NCBI RefSeq assembly: GCF_024529975.1 | Contig: NZ_AP024897.1 | Location: forward strand, 4,030,001 to 4,094,000 | Direction of reading: 5' to 3' | From: Vibrio quintilis | GTDB taxonomy: Bacteria > Pseudomonadota > Gammaproteobacteria > Enterobacterales > Vibrionaceae | DNA: 64,000 nucleotides | Shown here: piece after piece, positions 37,801 through 46,664 of the stretch | How the letters are laid out: every line of letters starts with the position of its first letter | How positions within the stretch are numbered: the first letter of the stretch is position 1 | Position numbers and translations under genes: made by a program | Notes under the pieces: generated by a model | The model's input: only the letters and a program-made list of their open reading frames with translations | Database searches by the model: none | What the model was told of the DNA's origin: nothing

Positions 37801-38427
37801 ATGGAAGGTCCCGGCGGCTATCAGTTTGTTGGCCGGACGCTGCAAATGTGGAACCGTTACCGGAGCACTGCCTGTTTTGAAAAGCCGTGGTTACTGCGCT
37901 TTTTTGACCAGATACGTTTCTATCCGGTGTCCGCAGAAGAACTACTTGAAATCCGCCGGCAACACCCGCGCGGACAATACCCGCTTAAAATTGAACAGAC
38001 AACATTCTCTCTGTCTGACTATCAGGCACTGATCAAACAACATGCCGTTGAAATTGAGCAGAGCAAAATCCGTCAGCAAGCCGCCTTTGAAGCAGAACGC
38101 CAGCGCTGGATTGAAAGCGGACAAGCCAATTTTGTTGTCCCGGAAACAGAGCCTCATTCAACAGAGCACTTTGTCCCGGAAGACGGTTGTGAAGCCATTG
38201 AAAGTCATGTCACAGGTAATATCTGGCAGATCACCGTCAAACCGGGGCACTCTGTACAGGCCGGAGACGTTGTCGCAATACTGGAAGCCATGAAAATGGA
38301 ACTTGAAGTAACCAGCCAGGTTTCCGGTGTGATTGAGACCCTCTGCCAACAAACTGGTGACTCAGTCCATGCCGGGCAAGCCATCATGACAATCCGTCCG
38401 GAGACAAAAACGCAGGGAGGCGAATAA
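34819..38427 (+). CDS. Biotin-dependent guanidine/urea carboxylase
   Basis: About 1202 aa. Domains in order: biotin carboxylase (residues 1 to about 450; [17 protein letters not shown], the ATP loop [30 protein letters not shown]), carboxyltransferase with the KipI/KipA-type halves (about 460 to 1000; [59 protein letters not shown]), and a biotin carrier at the C-terminus with EAMKMELEV, the biotin lysine 43 residues from the end. Urea and guanidine carboxylases share this layout; the riboswitches and the DUF1989 pair favour guanidine. Start taken at [11 protein letters not shown]; an ATG four codons earlier is possible. It lies 1 bp before allophanate hydrolase. Confidence 0.92.
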   Translation: [1202 protein letters not shown]

Positions 38428-38428
38428 A

Positions 38429-40201
38429 ATGACTCAACCCATCACGATCACTCAGCTGTTAGATACCTATCGCGAAGGAACACTTTCTGTAAGTGAATAC
38501 TTACAGAAAAAGCTGACACAGGCACAGGCAGATACCCGTCATGTCTGGCTCAGTTGCATCACATCAACACAACTGGACCAGTATCTGGATGCTTTGTCTG
38601 CACACAATATCGATGATCTGCCACTCTATGGCGTACCTTTTGCCATCAAGGACAATATCGATCTCGCAGGTTTACCCACAACAGCAGGTTGCGATGCTTA
38701 TCGCTACCATCCCGAATCCTCCGCTTTTGTGGTTGAATTATTGATTGCAGCCGGGGCTGTACCGATCGGTAAAACCAGTCTGGATCAGTTTGCCACGGGA
38801 CTGGTGGGCACCCGCAGCCCGTGGGGAGCGACAAATAACAGTTTCGATCCGGAATATATCTCCGGTGGCTCCAGTGCAGGAAGTGCAGTCGCTGTCGCAA
38901 CAGGACAGGTCATGTTCGCCTTAGGGACGGATACAGCAGGCTCGGGCCGGGTTCCGGCGGCATTCAATAATCTCTTTGGCCTGAAGCCAACCAAAGGTGT
39001 TTTGAGCTGTCAGGGCGTGGTGCCGGCCTGCCGGACACTGGATTGTGTGACCTTTTTTACAGCCAATGGCGATGATCTGGCACTGTTACATCAACTCACA
39101 GCTGTCAGTGATCCGCAGGATAGTTTCTCCCGGCCATTCGCATCGCCCCGACAGCCGGTTCCTATGACATGGCAGAACCTGAAAGTCGGCGTTCCTCATC
39201 CATCACAACTGAACTTTTTTGGTCATGATGCTTATCAGGCACTCTACCAGCAAGTACTGACTCAACTGGAAAACATGGGTGCAGAACTCATACCGTTTGA
39301 CCTCAGCCCATATCTGCAAGCAGCCCGGCTACTGTATGACGGACCCTGGGTTGCGGAACGTTATGCAGCAATTGAAGAGTTTTACACACAAGATCCTTCC
39401 CGCTGCCTGCCGGTGATTCAAACGATTATTGGTCAGGCAGAAAACATCACGGCAGCACAAACCTTCAAAGCCATGTATCAGTTGCAGGATTATCAGGTGA
39501 TCTGCGATCGACAACTGGCAGAAGTTGACGTCGTTATCACACCGACCGCCGGCACGATTTATACGATTGAAGAAGTCAATCAAGACCCGGTCGCGCTCAA
39601 CAGCAATCTTGGTTATTACACCAACTTTATGAATTTGCTCGACTACAGCGCCATTGCCATTCCGGGCGGATTCACACCGGAAGGGCTGCCATTTGGTTTT
39701 ACTCTGTTTAGCCAGGCTTTTGCGGATAAATCTCTGATCGCTCTTGCCGGTGCATGGCAAAAAACCGCTCATCTGCCAGTCGGAGCAACGGGAATTTATC
39801 CGGATTCAACCCGTCGCCTTGATTTGCTGGTTTGCGGTGCACATATGCAGGGTTTGCCGCTCAACCATCAGCTCACTGAGCTGGGAGCGACACTGAAGCA
39901 GGTGACTCAGACATCTTCCCGGTATCAGCTTTACGCACTGGCAGGCGGACCACCAGCACGACCGGGGCTGGTCCGCAACGAAGCGGAAGGCGTTTCGCTG
40001 GATGTGGAAGTCTGGTCAATACCCATGGACGCCGTTGGTGCTTTCCTCAGCCAAATTCCTCACCCGCTCGGACTGGGCAGCGTTGAGCTGCTATCCGGTG
40101 AGTGGGTGAAGGGGTTTATCTGTGAACCAGCCGGACTGGAGGGCGCGGAGAATATCAGCCACTTTGGCGGCTGGCGGGGGTATCTGACAAGTCTGAAATA
40201 A
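38429..40201 (+). CDS. atzF: Allophanate hydrolase (AtzF/DUR1-type)
   Basis: 590 aa. An amidase-signature domain (residues 1 to about 450) with the Ser-cisSer-Lys triad: lysine in YGVPFAIKDNIDLAG, and the serines in SGGSSAGSAVAVATG and TDTAGSGRVPAAFN. A separate C-terminal domain (about 460-590; LLVCGAHMQGLPLNHQL, ISHFGGWRGYL) is the second-step domain that in AtzF releases the remaining ammonia and CO2. It completes the route: guanidine to carboxyguanidine to allophanate to ammonia and CO2. Separated from the carboxylase by a single base and followed by a strong terminator, so it is the last gene of the operon. Confidence 0.94.
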   Translation: MTQPITITQLLDTYREGTLSVSEYLQKKLTQAQADTRHVWLSCITSTQLDQYLDALSAHNIDDLPLYGVPFAIKDNIDLAGLPTTAGCDAYRYHPESSAFVVELLIAAGAVPIGKTSLDQFATGLVGTRSPWGATNNSFDPEYISGGSSAGSAVAVATGQVMFALGTDTAGSGRVPAAFNNLFGLKPTKGVLSCQGVVPACRTLDCVTFFTANGDDLALLHQLTAVSDPQDSFSRPFASPRQPVPMTWQNLKVGVPHPSQLNFFGHDAYQALYQQVLTQLENMGAELIPFDLSPYLQAARLLYDGPWVAERYAAIEEFYTQDPSRCLPVIQTIIGQAENITAAQTFKAMYQLQDYQVICDRQLAEVDVVITPTAGTIYTIEEVNQDPVALNSNLGYYTNFMNLLDYSAIAIPGGFTPEGLPFGFTLFSQAFADKSLIALAGAWQKTAHLPVGATGIYPDSTRRLDLLVCGAHMQGLPLNHQLTELGATLKQVTQTSSRYQLYALAGGPPARPGLVRNEAEGVSLDVEVWSIPMDAVGAFLSQIPHPLGLGSVELLSGEWVKGFICEPAGLEGAENISHFGGWRGYLTSLK

Positions 40202-40260
40202 TCCGGCTTCATACAAACCGGGCACGTTCCGCCAACCCCCAAAAATGATTCCGTACGTGC

Positions 40261-40300
40261 AAAAAGCCAGCTATTAACACTGGGCAGCTGGCTTTTTTGT
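40261..40300 (+). terminator. Bidirectional terminator after the guanidine operon
   Basis: AAAAAGCCAGCT pairs with AGCTGGCTTTTTT around a 13-base loop. It has a T-run on both strands and so can end the guanidine operon from the left and higBA from the right. Confidence 0.88.
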
Positions 40301-40339
40301 CCATACAGAAGAATCAATGAGCCTCACAGCGGTACAAAC

Positions 40340-40636
40340 TTACAGTGTTGCAAACTCAATCGCCCGAACGCGGGAAAGATTCACTTTTTTCCTGGCCCGC
40401 CATAAGTCATAGTTATCCTGCATTGCCAGCCAGCTTTCAGCACTACGTCCCAGTGCTTTGGAAAGCCGCAGTGCCATCTCAGGAGAAATTGCACTCTGTC
40501 CTTTCAGAATCCTGCTGAGTGTGGAAGATGAAACGTCCAACTGCTTTGCCACATAACGACAGCTATAACCAAATGGCTCCATGTAGATACTGAGTATAAA
40601 TTCTCCGGGGTGAGGCGGATTATGCATTTTCATCAA
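40340..40636 (-). CDS. higA: HigA-type antitoxin
   Basis: 98 aa Xre-family helix-turn-helix protein. HPGEFILSIYMEPFGYS opens the domain, the recognition region is VAKQLDVSSSTLSRILKGQ, and ALRLSKALGRSAESWLAMQ is the HigA/VapI family ending. It neutralises the toxin encoded immediately upstream and probably represses the shared promoter. Its start overlaps the toxin stop by 4 bp, the toxin-first order characteristic of higBA. A bidirectional terminator lies about 40 bp downstream. Confidence 0.9.
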   Translation of the reverse strand: MMKMHNPPHPGEFILSIYMEPFGYSCRYVAKQLDVSSSTLSRILKGQSAISPEMALRLSKALGRSAESWLAMQDNYDLWRARKKVNLSRVRAIEFATL

Positions 40637-40911
40637 TGATAGTCCTCATAGTTAATAATATATGCATGACCATTGATAAACTCAAAAGTAATCCGCCAGT
40701 TACCATTGACCATAACCGACCATATACCCTCCCGGTTTCCATGAAGAGAATGAAGATTAAATCCCGGTAAATCAATGTCATCAATCATGACAGCGGTATC
40801 TATTGCTGCCAGCACCATTCTCAGTTTGCGCTGATGCATCGTCTGAATACCCGCAGTACTTCCGGTCTCAAAAAACCTTCTGAGTCCTTTATGCTTAAAT
40901 GTCTTGATCAT
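40633..40911 (-). CDS. higB: HigB-type toxin (RelE/ParE superfamily)
   Basis: 92 aa, the usual length of HigB mRNA interferases that cut mRNA on the ribosome. Family blocks: IKTFKHKGLRRFFETGST at the N-terminus, LPGFNLHSLHGNREGIWSVM, and VNGNWRITFEFINGHAYIINYEDYH at the C-terminus, with the conserved NWRITF strand and catalytic-face His. First gene of the two-gene module. Promoter and operator must lie in 40912-41072, where I found no clear repeat. Such modules are often mobile in vibrios; it sits at a junction between the guanidine operon and an accessory helicase. Confidence 0.9.
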   Translation of the reverse strand: MIKTFKHKGLRRFFETGSTAGIQTMHQRKLRMVLAAIDTAVMIDDIDLPGFNLHSLHGNREGIWSVMVNGNWRITFEFINGHAYIINYEDYH

Positions 40912-41072
40912 CGTTGATTATATAGTGTGATGCGTATAGCGCAACACCCGGTATGTTATCTGAATAGTTCAGAGAAATTAACTGATTTTTAAACTCAGAT
41001 GTTGTGTTTACACAGCAACTACATGATTACCTGACAAAAAATCATACTCTCTATACATGATTTTCATCAAAA

Positions 41073-43784
41073 TCAAATCCAGCGATCCTGTTTTTTAACT
41101 TCTTCCCTGAAAAGTGAAGAAAAAGCTTTTCCTCTGGCTTTTAAAAGCGCTTTCCGGCCTTCGGCTGAGCGGGTATAGATCAATCCGGACGGACAGACAT
41201 GTTTATTCCAGTTGCGGCAAAAGATCTCTGCGGTTTCCTTTTTGGTGGCAAACTTCAGCGGTACGGCATGGTAATCATCCCGCTCCAGTCCCATAAACTG
41301 TCCGGAGCGGACAATCAGATACCTCGGACTTTCCACCGGTGCAAGAATCTCCGCCAGACAATCAGCAAATAAGGAAGCGTCATAAAATGTACCTCCCGTC
41401 AGACAGAGATAAAACTGCCCGTCCGGCATCTCAGCCGTCCTGACTTTAAGTTGCATCACCGGTGTATTAATCCATCCTGCCTGACATAATGAGTCTTTCA
41501 GTGCATTGCCGATCTGGATTAAAGCACCATCAACCGGCAGGTAGCGACATAGCACCCGGATCGTTTTCACGGTTTTGGGCAGCTTGTATAACAGTGCACC
41601 ACCAACCGCCAGTGAGATAAAAAGCAATATGGATTTCCAGACAGCGGGAAAAGAGAACACATAGCTCAGCGCAACTAACACGGCACCAGCAAGCTGAGAT
41701 GAGAGATAAGCAAGAGAATGCCGCAGAATGTAGCCTCTGATTTCAGGCTTCCGGGCTGTCTTCACAGAAGGCGTCACCCGGTTTCCGGTACTATCAATCG
41801 TTAATGCACGATGCCAGCGGGTTGCAATTTGGTCCAGTTGCTGAAAACGCTGCGCCATCTGGCGGTTGTTCTCCGCTACAGATGGCTTTTTACCGGCAAG
41901 AAGCGGTGCAATCAAGTAATTCGCATCCATCCGGTTGAAGCCGCTTTCTATAGAAACCTGTTTTTCAGAAAGTCCGACAAAGGTATCAAAACGCCGGCTC
42001 AGGCTGAATAAATCACTGAACCCGCTGTCTGAGCGGGTATTCAGCGCCACCAAATGCCAGATTGAACTGACTTTGCGTGGATGCTGCGGGTCGATTCTGA
42101 TTGCCCGGCCACGCATTTGATTTGTCAGCATAAAAGACCCAACCGAACTGGCAAGAATCAAAGAATTCAATGCAGGTGCATCCCAGCCCTCCCCCAAAAG
42201 TGAGCGGGTACCGACTAACACGTTGATATCTCCCGCCATCAATAACGCAGTCATTGCACTTGTCAGCTGATTTAATGGTGCCGTGACTTTGATATACAGT
42301 GAATTGAGATAAAGTGAATTTTGATCAGCGGAATCCGGGAACAATGGTTCAGTGTTCAGTTGATCCGGGGAAAGCAATGCCTGTAATGAAGGGAACAGTT
42401 CAACCGGAAGTATCGTTAACCTGCCGGTCAGTAAAGCCAGCTTCTCAGGAACCGGAGAAGACAATGCCAGTGTTTCAAATACAGGCCATGCCCCCAAATT
42501 AACCTCTCCGGTATCCATGCCGGAAATCAGGGCTTCATCCCGGATATAATCGGTTAAAATCGCCTGTCGCAGCCCGCTTCCACGGTGCTGATATTCCAGA
42601 TGATGAATGTCACTGCAGGCCCGCACTTTGGAAGCACTTAAAGACAATGACCGCTCCATCCGGGCAGAACGTTCCAGTGAAAGCTCTCTTTTGTGCAATA
42701 ACTCTGACGCCTGTAACTGCTTTCTCAACTGCTCAATAAACGGTTGGTGTTCACCCTGACGTCCAAAGCCATCAGAAAACAGGACACTTTCGATCAACAC
42801 CTGCCACCAGTGGCGGCCGGGTTCCGGAATATCTCCAACCGTTAAATCTAAAATCTGCATCAGATGCCCGCCACCCGGACAACGCTTTGCTTTCAGAAAG
42901 CAGAGCATTGCAATGGCGACTTCCGGTGCTTTGATAACCTCAGATTCAATATCAGTTTGAGATTCAATACTGGTTTGACTTAACCAGGCGTGAGAACGAA
43001 TGACTTGCTCAAATGCTTCACTTTGAAACAGCGTCTGGCAGGTCGTCATCACCCGTTGATCATACATCTCAATCTGTTTTTGTTCCGTCACGGTTGCATC
43101 ACAAGCCCTGATAAAGTCCTGATGCGGACAAAGTGTCCCGGATTTCACCAGCTCCGGGACGGAAATTTCCTCGTCAACCGGCCCGCATAACTGCTCGTAT
43201 CTGGCCCACGCCTGCTCTCCGGAATCATAAGGAGGAGTGGCCGTTAAAGCGACCAGCGTGATGTCTGGAAAGTGAGCACAAATTTTTTCCAGAGCCCGCC
43301 ACCACTCCGCACGCAAATGATGCGCCTCATCAAGAATTAACACCTCGATCCGGTGTTGTTCCAGGGTCTGTATAAAACGATGTATATCTTCCTTTGCCGG
43401 GCCTTTGCCTGTTTCCGGCCCATCAGGTTCTTCATCGCCTAATGCTTCTGCAAACCTTGCATGTAATGCCTGATAAGTGATGGAAGTCAGCACTGCGGGA
43501 TCATGCACAGAACGGCTGACCCAGGGAAGCTGGCGGGGATGATCGGTTTCACAGAAATCTTTGAGCCGGTCAATCCACTGATCCCGGATAATCCGGGTCG
43601 GAGATAAAATCAGCGCGGGTTTTTGCAACATCCGGAAAACTTCCAGCCCCAGCATGGTCTTACCTGCCCCGGGAGCCGCAACAAGATGAAGCCGCCGATC
43701 AGTTAAATGCTGCTGCAAGGCATAAAGCACCCGCTGCTGATAAGGACGCCATGAGTGACGAAATTTCATTGAATTAAATGGCAT
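41073..43784 (-). CDS. SF2 DEAD/DEAH helicase with apparent C-terminal membrane segments
   Basis: 903 aa. The N-terminal helicase part has motif I VAAPGAGKTMLGLEV, motif Ia LSPTRIIRDQW, motif II LILDEAHHLRAEWW, motif III ALTATPPYDS, and in the second RecA domain LVGTRSLLGEGWDAPALNS and motif VI QMRGRAIRID. Between the two lies an ~200-residue insert. Near residues 690-735 are two hydrophobic stretches (LAGAVLVALSYVFSF and ILLFISLAVGGALLY) followed by KLPKTVK, suggesting a membrane hairpin, then an ~165-residue soluble C-terminal domain with basic end. A membrane-linked SF2 helicase is unusual. It lies alone, next to higBA; a phage-defence or DNA-repair role is possible but not shown. Confidence 0.8.
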   Translation of the reverse strand: MPFNSMKFRHSWRPYQQRVLYALQQHLTDRRLHLVAAPGAGKTMLGLEVFRMLQKPALILSPTRIIRDQWIDRLKDFCETDHPRQLPWVSRSVHDPAVLTSITYQALHARFAEALGDEEPDGPETGKGPAKEDIHRFIQTLEQHRIEVLILDEAHHLRAEWWRALEKICAHFPDITLVALTATPPYDSGEQAWARYEQLCGPVDEEISVPELVKSGTLCPHQDFIRACDATVTEQKQIEMYDQRVMTTCQTLFQSEAFEQVIRSHAWLSQTSIESQTDIESEVIKAPEVAIAMLCFLKAKRCPGGGHLMQILDLTVGDIPEPGRHWWQVLIESVLFSDGFGRQGEHQPFIEQLRKQLQASELLHKRELSLERSARMERSLSLSASKVRACSDIHHLEYQHRGSGLRQAILTDYIRDEALISGMDTGEVNLGAWPVFETLALSSPVPEKLALLTGRLTILPVELFPSLQALLSPDQLNTEPLFPDSADQNSLYLNSLYIKVTAPLNQLTSAMTALLMAGDINVLVGTRSLLGEGWDAPALNSLILASSVGSFMLTNQMRGRAIRIDPQHPRKVSSIWHLVALNTRSDSGFSDLFSLSRRFDTFVGLSEKQVSIESGFNRMDANYLIAPLLAGKKPSVAENNRQMAQRFQQLDQIATRWHRALTIDSTGNRVTPSVKTARKPEIRGYILRHSLAYLSSQLAGAVLVALSYVFSFPAVWKSILLFISLAVGGALLYKLPKTVKTIRVLCRYLPVDGALIQIGNALKDSLCQAGWINTPVMQLKVRTAEMPDGQFYLCLTGGTFYDASLFADCLAEILAPVESPRYLIVRSGQFMGLERDDYHAVPLKFATKKETAEIFCRNWNKHVCPSGLIYTRSAEGRKALLKARGKAFSSLFREEVKKQDRWI

Positions 43785-43888
43785 GAGTCATTACTTCCGT
43801 TCAGACAACATCAGTCTCTGAAATCACGTAAATCAGTCACCTGTGCGGGAAAACAAAATCAGGACAAACAGAAACTTACTGAGCATAG

Positions 43889-43923
43889 TTTGTTCATCAT
43901 ATCATTGCACTATTGCGAACAAA
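43889..43923. promoter_or_regulatory. Dyad upstream of nikA, possible operator
   Basis: TTTGTTC and GAACAAA form an inverted repeat with 21 bases between them, about 215-250 bp upstream of the chosen nikA start. No match to the E. coli NikR site GTATGA-N16-TCATAC was found in this region. Role speculative. Confidence 0.25.
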
Positions 43924-43953
43924 AATGATTTACAGACTTCATCCGGATTACAG

Positions 43954-44002
43954 ATATACCCAAACAACCTGAAGATGCAGGGTTCAGGTTGTTTGGGTAT
44001 AT
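43954..44002. repeat. Vibrio-type intergenic palindromic repeat, copy 1
   Basis: Two perfect 20-bp arms (ATATACCCAAACAACCTGAA and its complement) surround the nine-base loop GATGCAGGG. The ACCCAAACAACCTGAAGATGCAGG part recurs at 49755. Such elements are common in vibrio intergenic regions and probably non-autonomous. Confidence 0.85.
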
Positions 44003-44137
44003 ACACATCAGTTATTGTATTAATTTATGGAATATGCAATTAAAAACACCTTTCTATTGATCTGGATCGCTCTGTTTTCACAAACCTTTTGTAATAAAAT
44101 AGCCACTCATTTTTCTGACCCAATGGTTCCAGTTTTC

Positions 44138-45715
44138 ATGTCAATCAGACGTCTTTTCACGGTGTGGGCCACTTTCATTTTCACACTGCCTCTCACCGGC
44201 TTTGCTCATTCATCTGCCAGCCTCAACATCGCCTGGCCGGTCAATGTCGGGGAACTGAATCCCCATCTGTACACACCCAACCAAATGTTTGCCCAGAGTA
44301 TGGTTTATGAACCGTTGGTGCAGTATCAGGCTGATGGTCAGGTGAAGCCGTGGCTGGCAACACACTGGGATATTTCCAAAGATGGCAGGGTGTACACTTT
44401 CACACTTCGTCACGGTGTCCGGTTTTCTGATGGCGAACCGTTCAACGCTCAGGCAGTCGTTGCCAACTTTCAGGCCGTGCTGGACAACAAAGCCCGGCAC
44501 AGCTGGCTTGAACTGGTCAATGAAATTGAGAGCATTCAGGCGACAGCTCCTGATAAAGTGGTACTGACACTCAAACATGCCTACTATCCATTGTTGCAGG
44601 AACTGGCCCTGCCCCGGCCATTCCGGTTTATTGCCCCCTCTCAGTTTGTTGACGGTACAACCAAAAACGGAATCAAAAAACCGGTGGGAACCGGGCCATG
44701 GGTTCTGAAAGAAACCCGCTACGGTCAGTATGACAGGTTTGAACGTAATCCAGGTTACTGGGGAGAAAAACCAGCTTATCAACAGATTACGGTGAAAGTA
44801 ATCGCCGATCCAACCAGCCGGGCCATGGCATTGCAAACCGGAGAAGTCGACCTGCTTTACGGTGTCAACGGCATCGTTTCTCCGGATATGTTTGACCAGC
44901 TCAGCCATTCAAAGCGCTGGGTCACTCAAGTCTCCGATCCTGTTGAAACATCGATGCTGGCACTGAACAGCAGCCGCTTTCCTACCAGCGATCTGAGTGT
45001 CCGTCAGGCCATCAACCATGCCGTGAATAAAGAAATGCTGGTTCAAACCGTGCTGTATAATACCCAGCAACCAGCCAAAACATTATTTGCCCCGAATATT
45101 CCCTATGCAGATATTCAGATTCAACCCTATCAATTTGATTTAAACCTGGCCAGACAACTGCTGGAAAAAGACGGATGGCATCTGCCTGAGCAGGGGACAA
45201 TCCGGATGAAAAACGGGCAGAAGCTTAGCATCGATCTGGTGTTTACCGGAACAAATGCGGTACAGAAGTCTATTGCCGAAGTGATTCAGGGTGATTTGCA
45301 ACAGGCCGGCATTCAGGTCAGCCTGATTGCGGAAGAAGAAAGCAGTGTTTTTGCCCGCCAGCGCAATGGACGGTTCGGGATGATTTTTAATGCAACCTGG
45401 GGCGCCCCTTACGACCCGCATGCCTTTATCGGTTCGATGCGGGTTCCGGCCCATGCAGATTATCAGGCACAAAAAGGTCTGCCCGACAAAAAAATTATTG
45501 ATGCCAAAATTAAACAGGTGCTTCTGACAAGCGATGCAACCAAACGGCGGGAACTCTACCGTAACATTATGACCCGTTTACACGATGACGCCGTTTATTT
45601 GCCGCTGATCTGGATCAGCAGCTGGGCCATTGCATCGCCTTCTGTGGGGAACCTGCACTTTGCACCGATGACATCAGATATTCCATTAAATCAGTTCAAA
45701 CCGGTCAGGAACTAA
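44138..45715 (+). CDS. nikA: Nickel-binding periplasmic protein NikA
   Basis: 525 aa from the chosen start; E. coli NikA is 524 aa. It captures nickel (with an organic chelator) in the periplasm for the NikBC channel. Identity to E. coli NikA is obvious by eye: [59 protein letters not shown] and [17 protein letters not shown]. The signal peptide is [19 protein letters not shown] followed by TGFAHSS. The frame stays open up to 44027, but those extra residues precede the signal peptide; neither start has a strong ribosome site. First gene of nikABCDE. Confidence 0.93.
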   Translation: MSIRRLFTVWATFIFTLPLTGFAHSSASLNIAWPVNVGELNPHLYTPNQMFAQSMVYEPLVQYQADGQVKPWLATHWDISKDGRVYTFTLRHGVRFSDGEPFNAQAVVANFQAVLDNKARHSWLELVNEIESIQATAPDKVVLTLKHAYYPLLQELALPRPFRFIAPSQFVDGTTKNGIKKPVGTGPWVLKETRYGQYDRFERNPGYWGEKPAYQQITVKVIADPTSRAMALQTGEVDLLYGVNGIVSPDMFDQLSHSKRWVTQVSDPVETSMLALNSSRFPTSDLSVRQAINHAVNKEMLVQTVLYNTQQPAKTLFAPNIPYADIQIQPYQFDLNLARQLLEKDGWHLPEQGTIRMKNGQKLSIDLVFTGTNAVQKSIAEVIQGDLQQAGIQVSLIAEEESSVFARQRNGRFGMIFNATWGAPYDPHAFIGSMRVPAHADYQAQKGLPDKKIIDAKIKQVLLTSDATKRRELYRNIMTRLHDDAVYLPLIWISSWAIASPSVGNLHFAPMTSDIPLNQFKPVRN

Positions 45716-45716
45716 C

Positions 45717-46664
45717 ATGCCGGGTTTTATATTAAAACGACTGGGAATGCTCATTCCGATGCTTTTCGCAGCCTCGGTTGTCATCTTTCTGTTGCTCCGC
45801 CTCGGGCCCAGCGATCCGGCGATTGACTATCTGCGGCTGTCAAACCTTCCGCCAACACCAGAGCTGGTCACGGAAGTCCGTCATCAGCTCGGATTGGATC
45901 AATCCCTGGTGACTCAGTACAGCAACTGGATAAAAGATGCAATTCATCTGGATTTCGGCCGCTCATATGCAACGGGCCGCCCGGTTTTGGATGAACTATC
46001 AGGCTACCTTCCGGCCACACTGCAACTGGCAGGAGCCGCCATGATTCTGATCGTAATTCCTTCCATATTTCTGGGAATGCTTGCCGCCCGGCATCATAAC
46101 CGCCTGCCGGATCACCTGATTCGGCTGTTCGCATTACTGGGCGTTTCCATGCCGAATTTCTGGCTGGCCTTTTTATTTGTGATGCTGTTTGCGGTAAAGC
46201 TGGGCTGGTTACCTTCCATGGGTTACGGAGACTGGCGTCATCTGATTCTGCCAGCGGTCAGCATTGCATTTATGTCTCTCTCGATTAATGCCAGAATGCT
46301 GCGGGCCAGCATTCTGGAAGTTTCCGGACAACGACATGTTTACTGGGCCAGGCTGCGCGGACTGAAAGAGTCGGTCATCCAGCGGGATCATATCCTGCGT
46401 AATGCACTGCTCCCGGTGATTACGCTGCTCGGAATGCATTTCGGTGAGCTACTCGGCGGCACACTGGTGATTGAGTCCATTTTCAGTTGGCCGGGTGTTG
46501 GCCGGTATGCGGTCTCTGCGGTATTTAACCGGGACTACCCGGTAATTCAGTGTGTGACATTGATGATGGTTTTTGTCTTCGTTGTATTTAACTTACTGAC
46601 AGATATTGGTTATGCCTGGCTTGATCCCCGGATTCGCCTGACATCTGCGGAGGATAACAGATGA
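45717..46664 (+). CDS. nikB: Nickel ABC transporter permease NikB
   Basis: 315 aa inner-membrane permease of the peptide/nickel (DppB-like) group. It opens [20 protein letters not shown] and has the long periplasmic loop with [33 protein letters not shown] and the helix-4 region [20 protein letters not shown]. The EAA-like loop is [20 protein letters not shown]. It pairs with NikC to form the channel. It starts 1 bp after nikA and overlaps nikC by 4 bp. Confidence 0.93.
   Translation: MPGFILKRLGMLIPMLFAASVVIFLLLRLGPSDPAIDYLRLSNLPPTPELVTEVRHQLGLDQSLVTQYSNWIKDAIHLDFGRSYATGRPVLDELSGYLPATLQLAGAAMILIVIPSIFLGMLAARHHNRLPDHLIRLFALLGVSMPNFWLAFLFVMLFAVKLGWLPSMGYGDWRHLILPAVSIAFMSLSINARMLRASILEVSGQRHVYWARLRGLKESVIQRDHILRNALLPVITLLGMHFGELLGGTLVIESIFSWPGVGRYAVSAVFNRDYPVIQCVTLMMVFVFVVFNLLTDIGYAWLDPRIRLTSAEDNR

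Noticed and set aside
43785..44137. NikR operator before nikA
   Set aside because: No GTATGA-N16-TCATAC-like sequence was seen; only an unrelated TTTGTTC/GAACAAA dyad, listed with low confidence.
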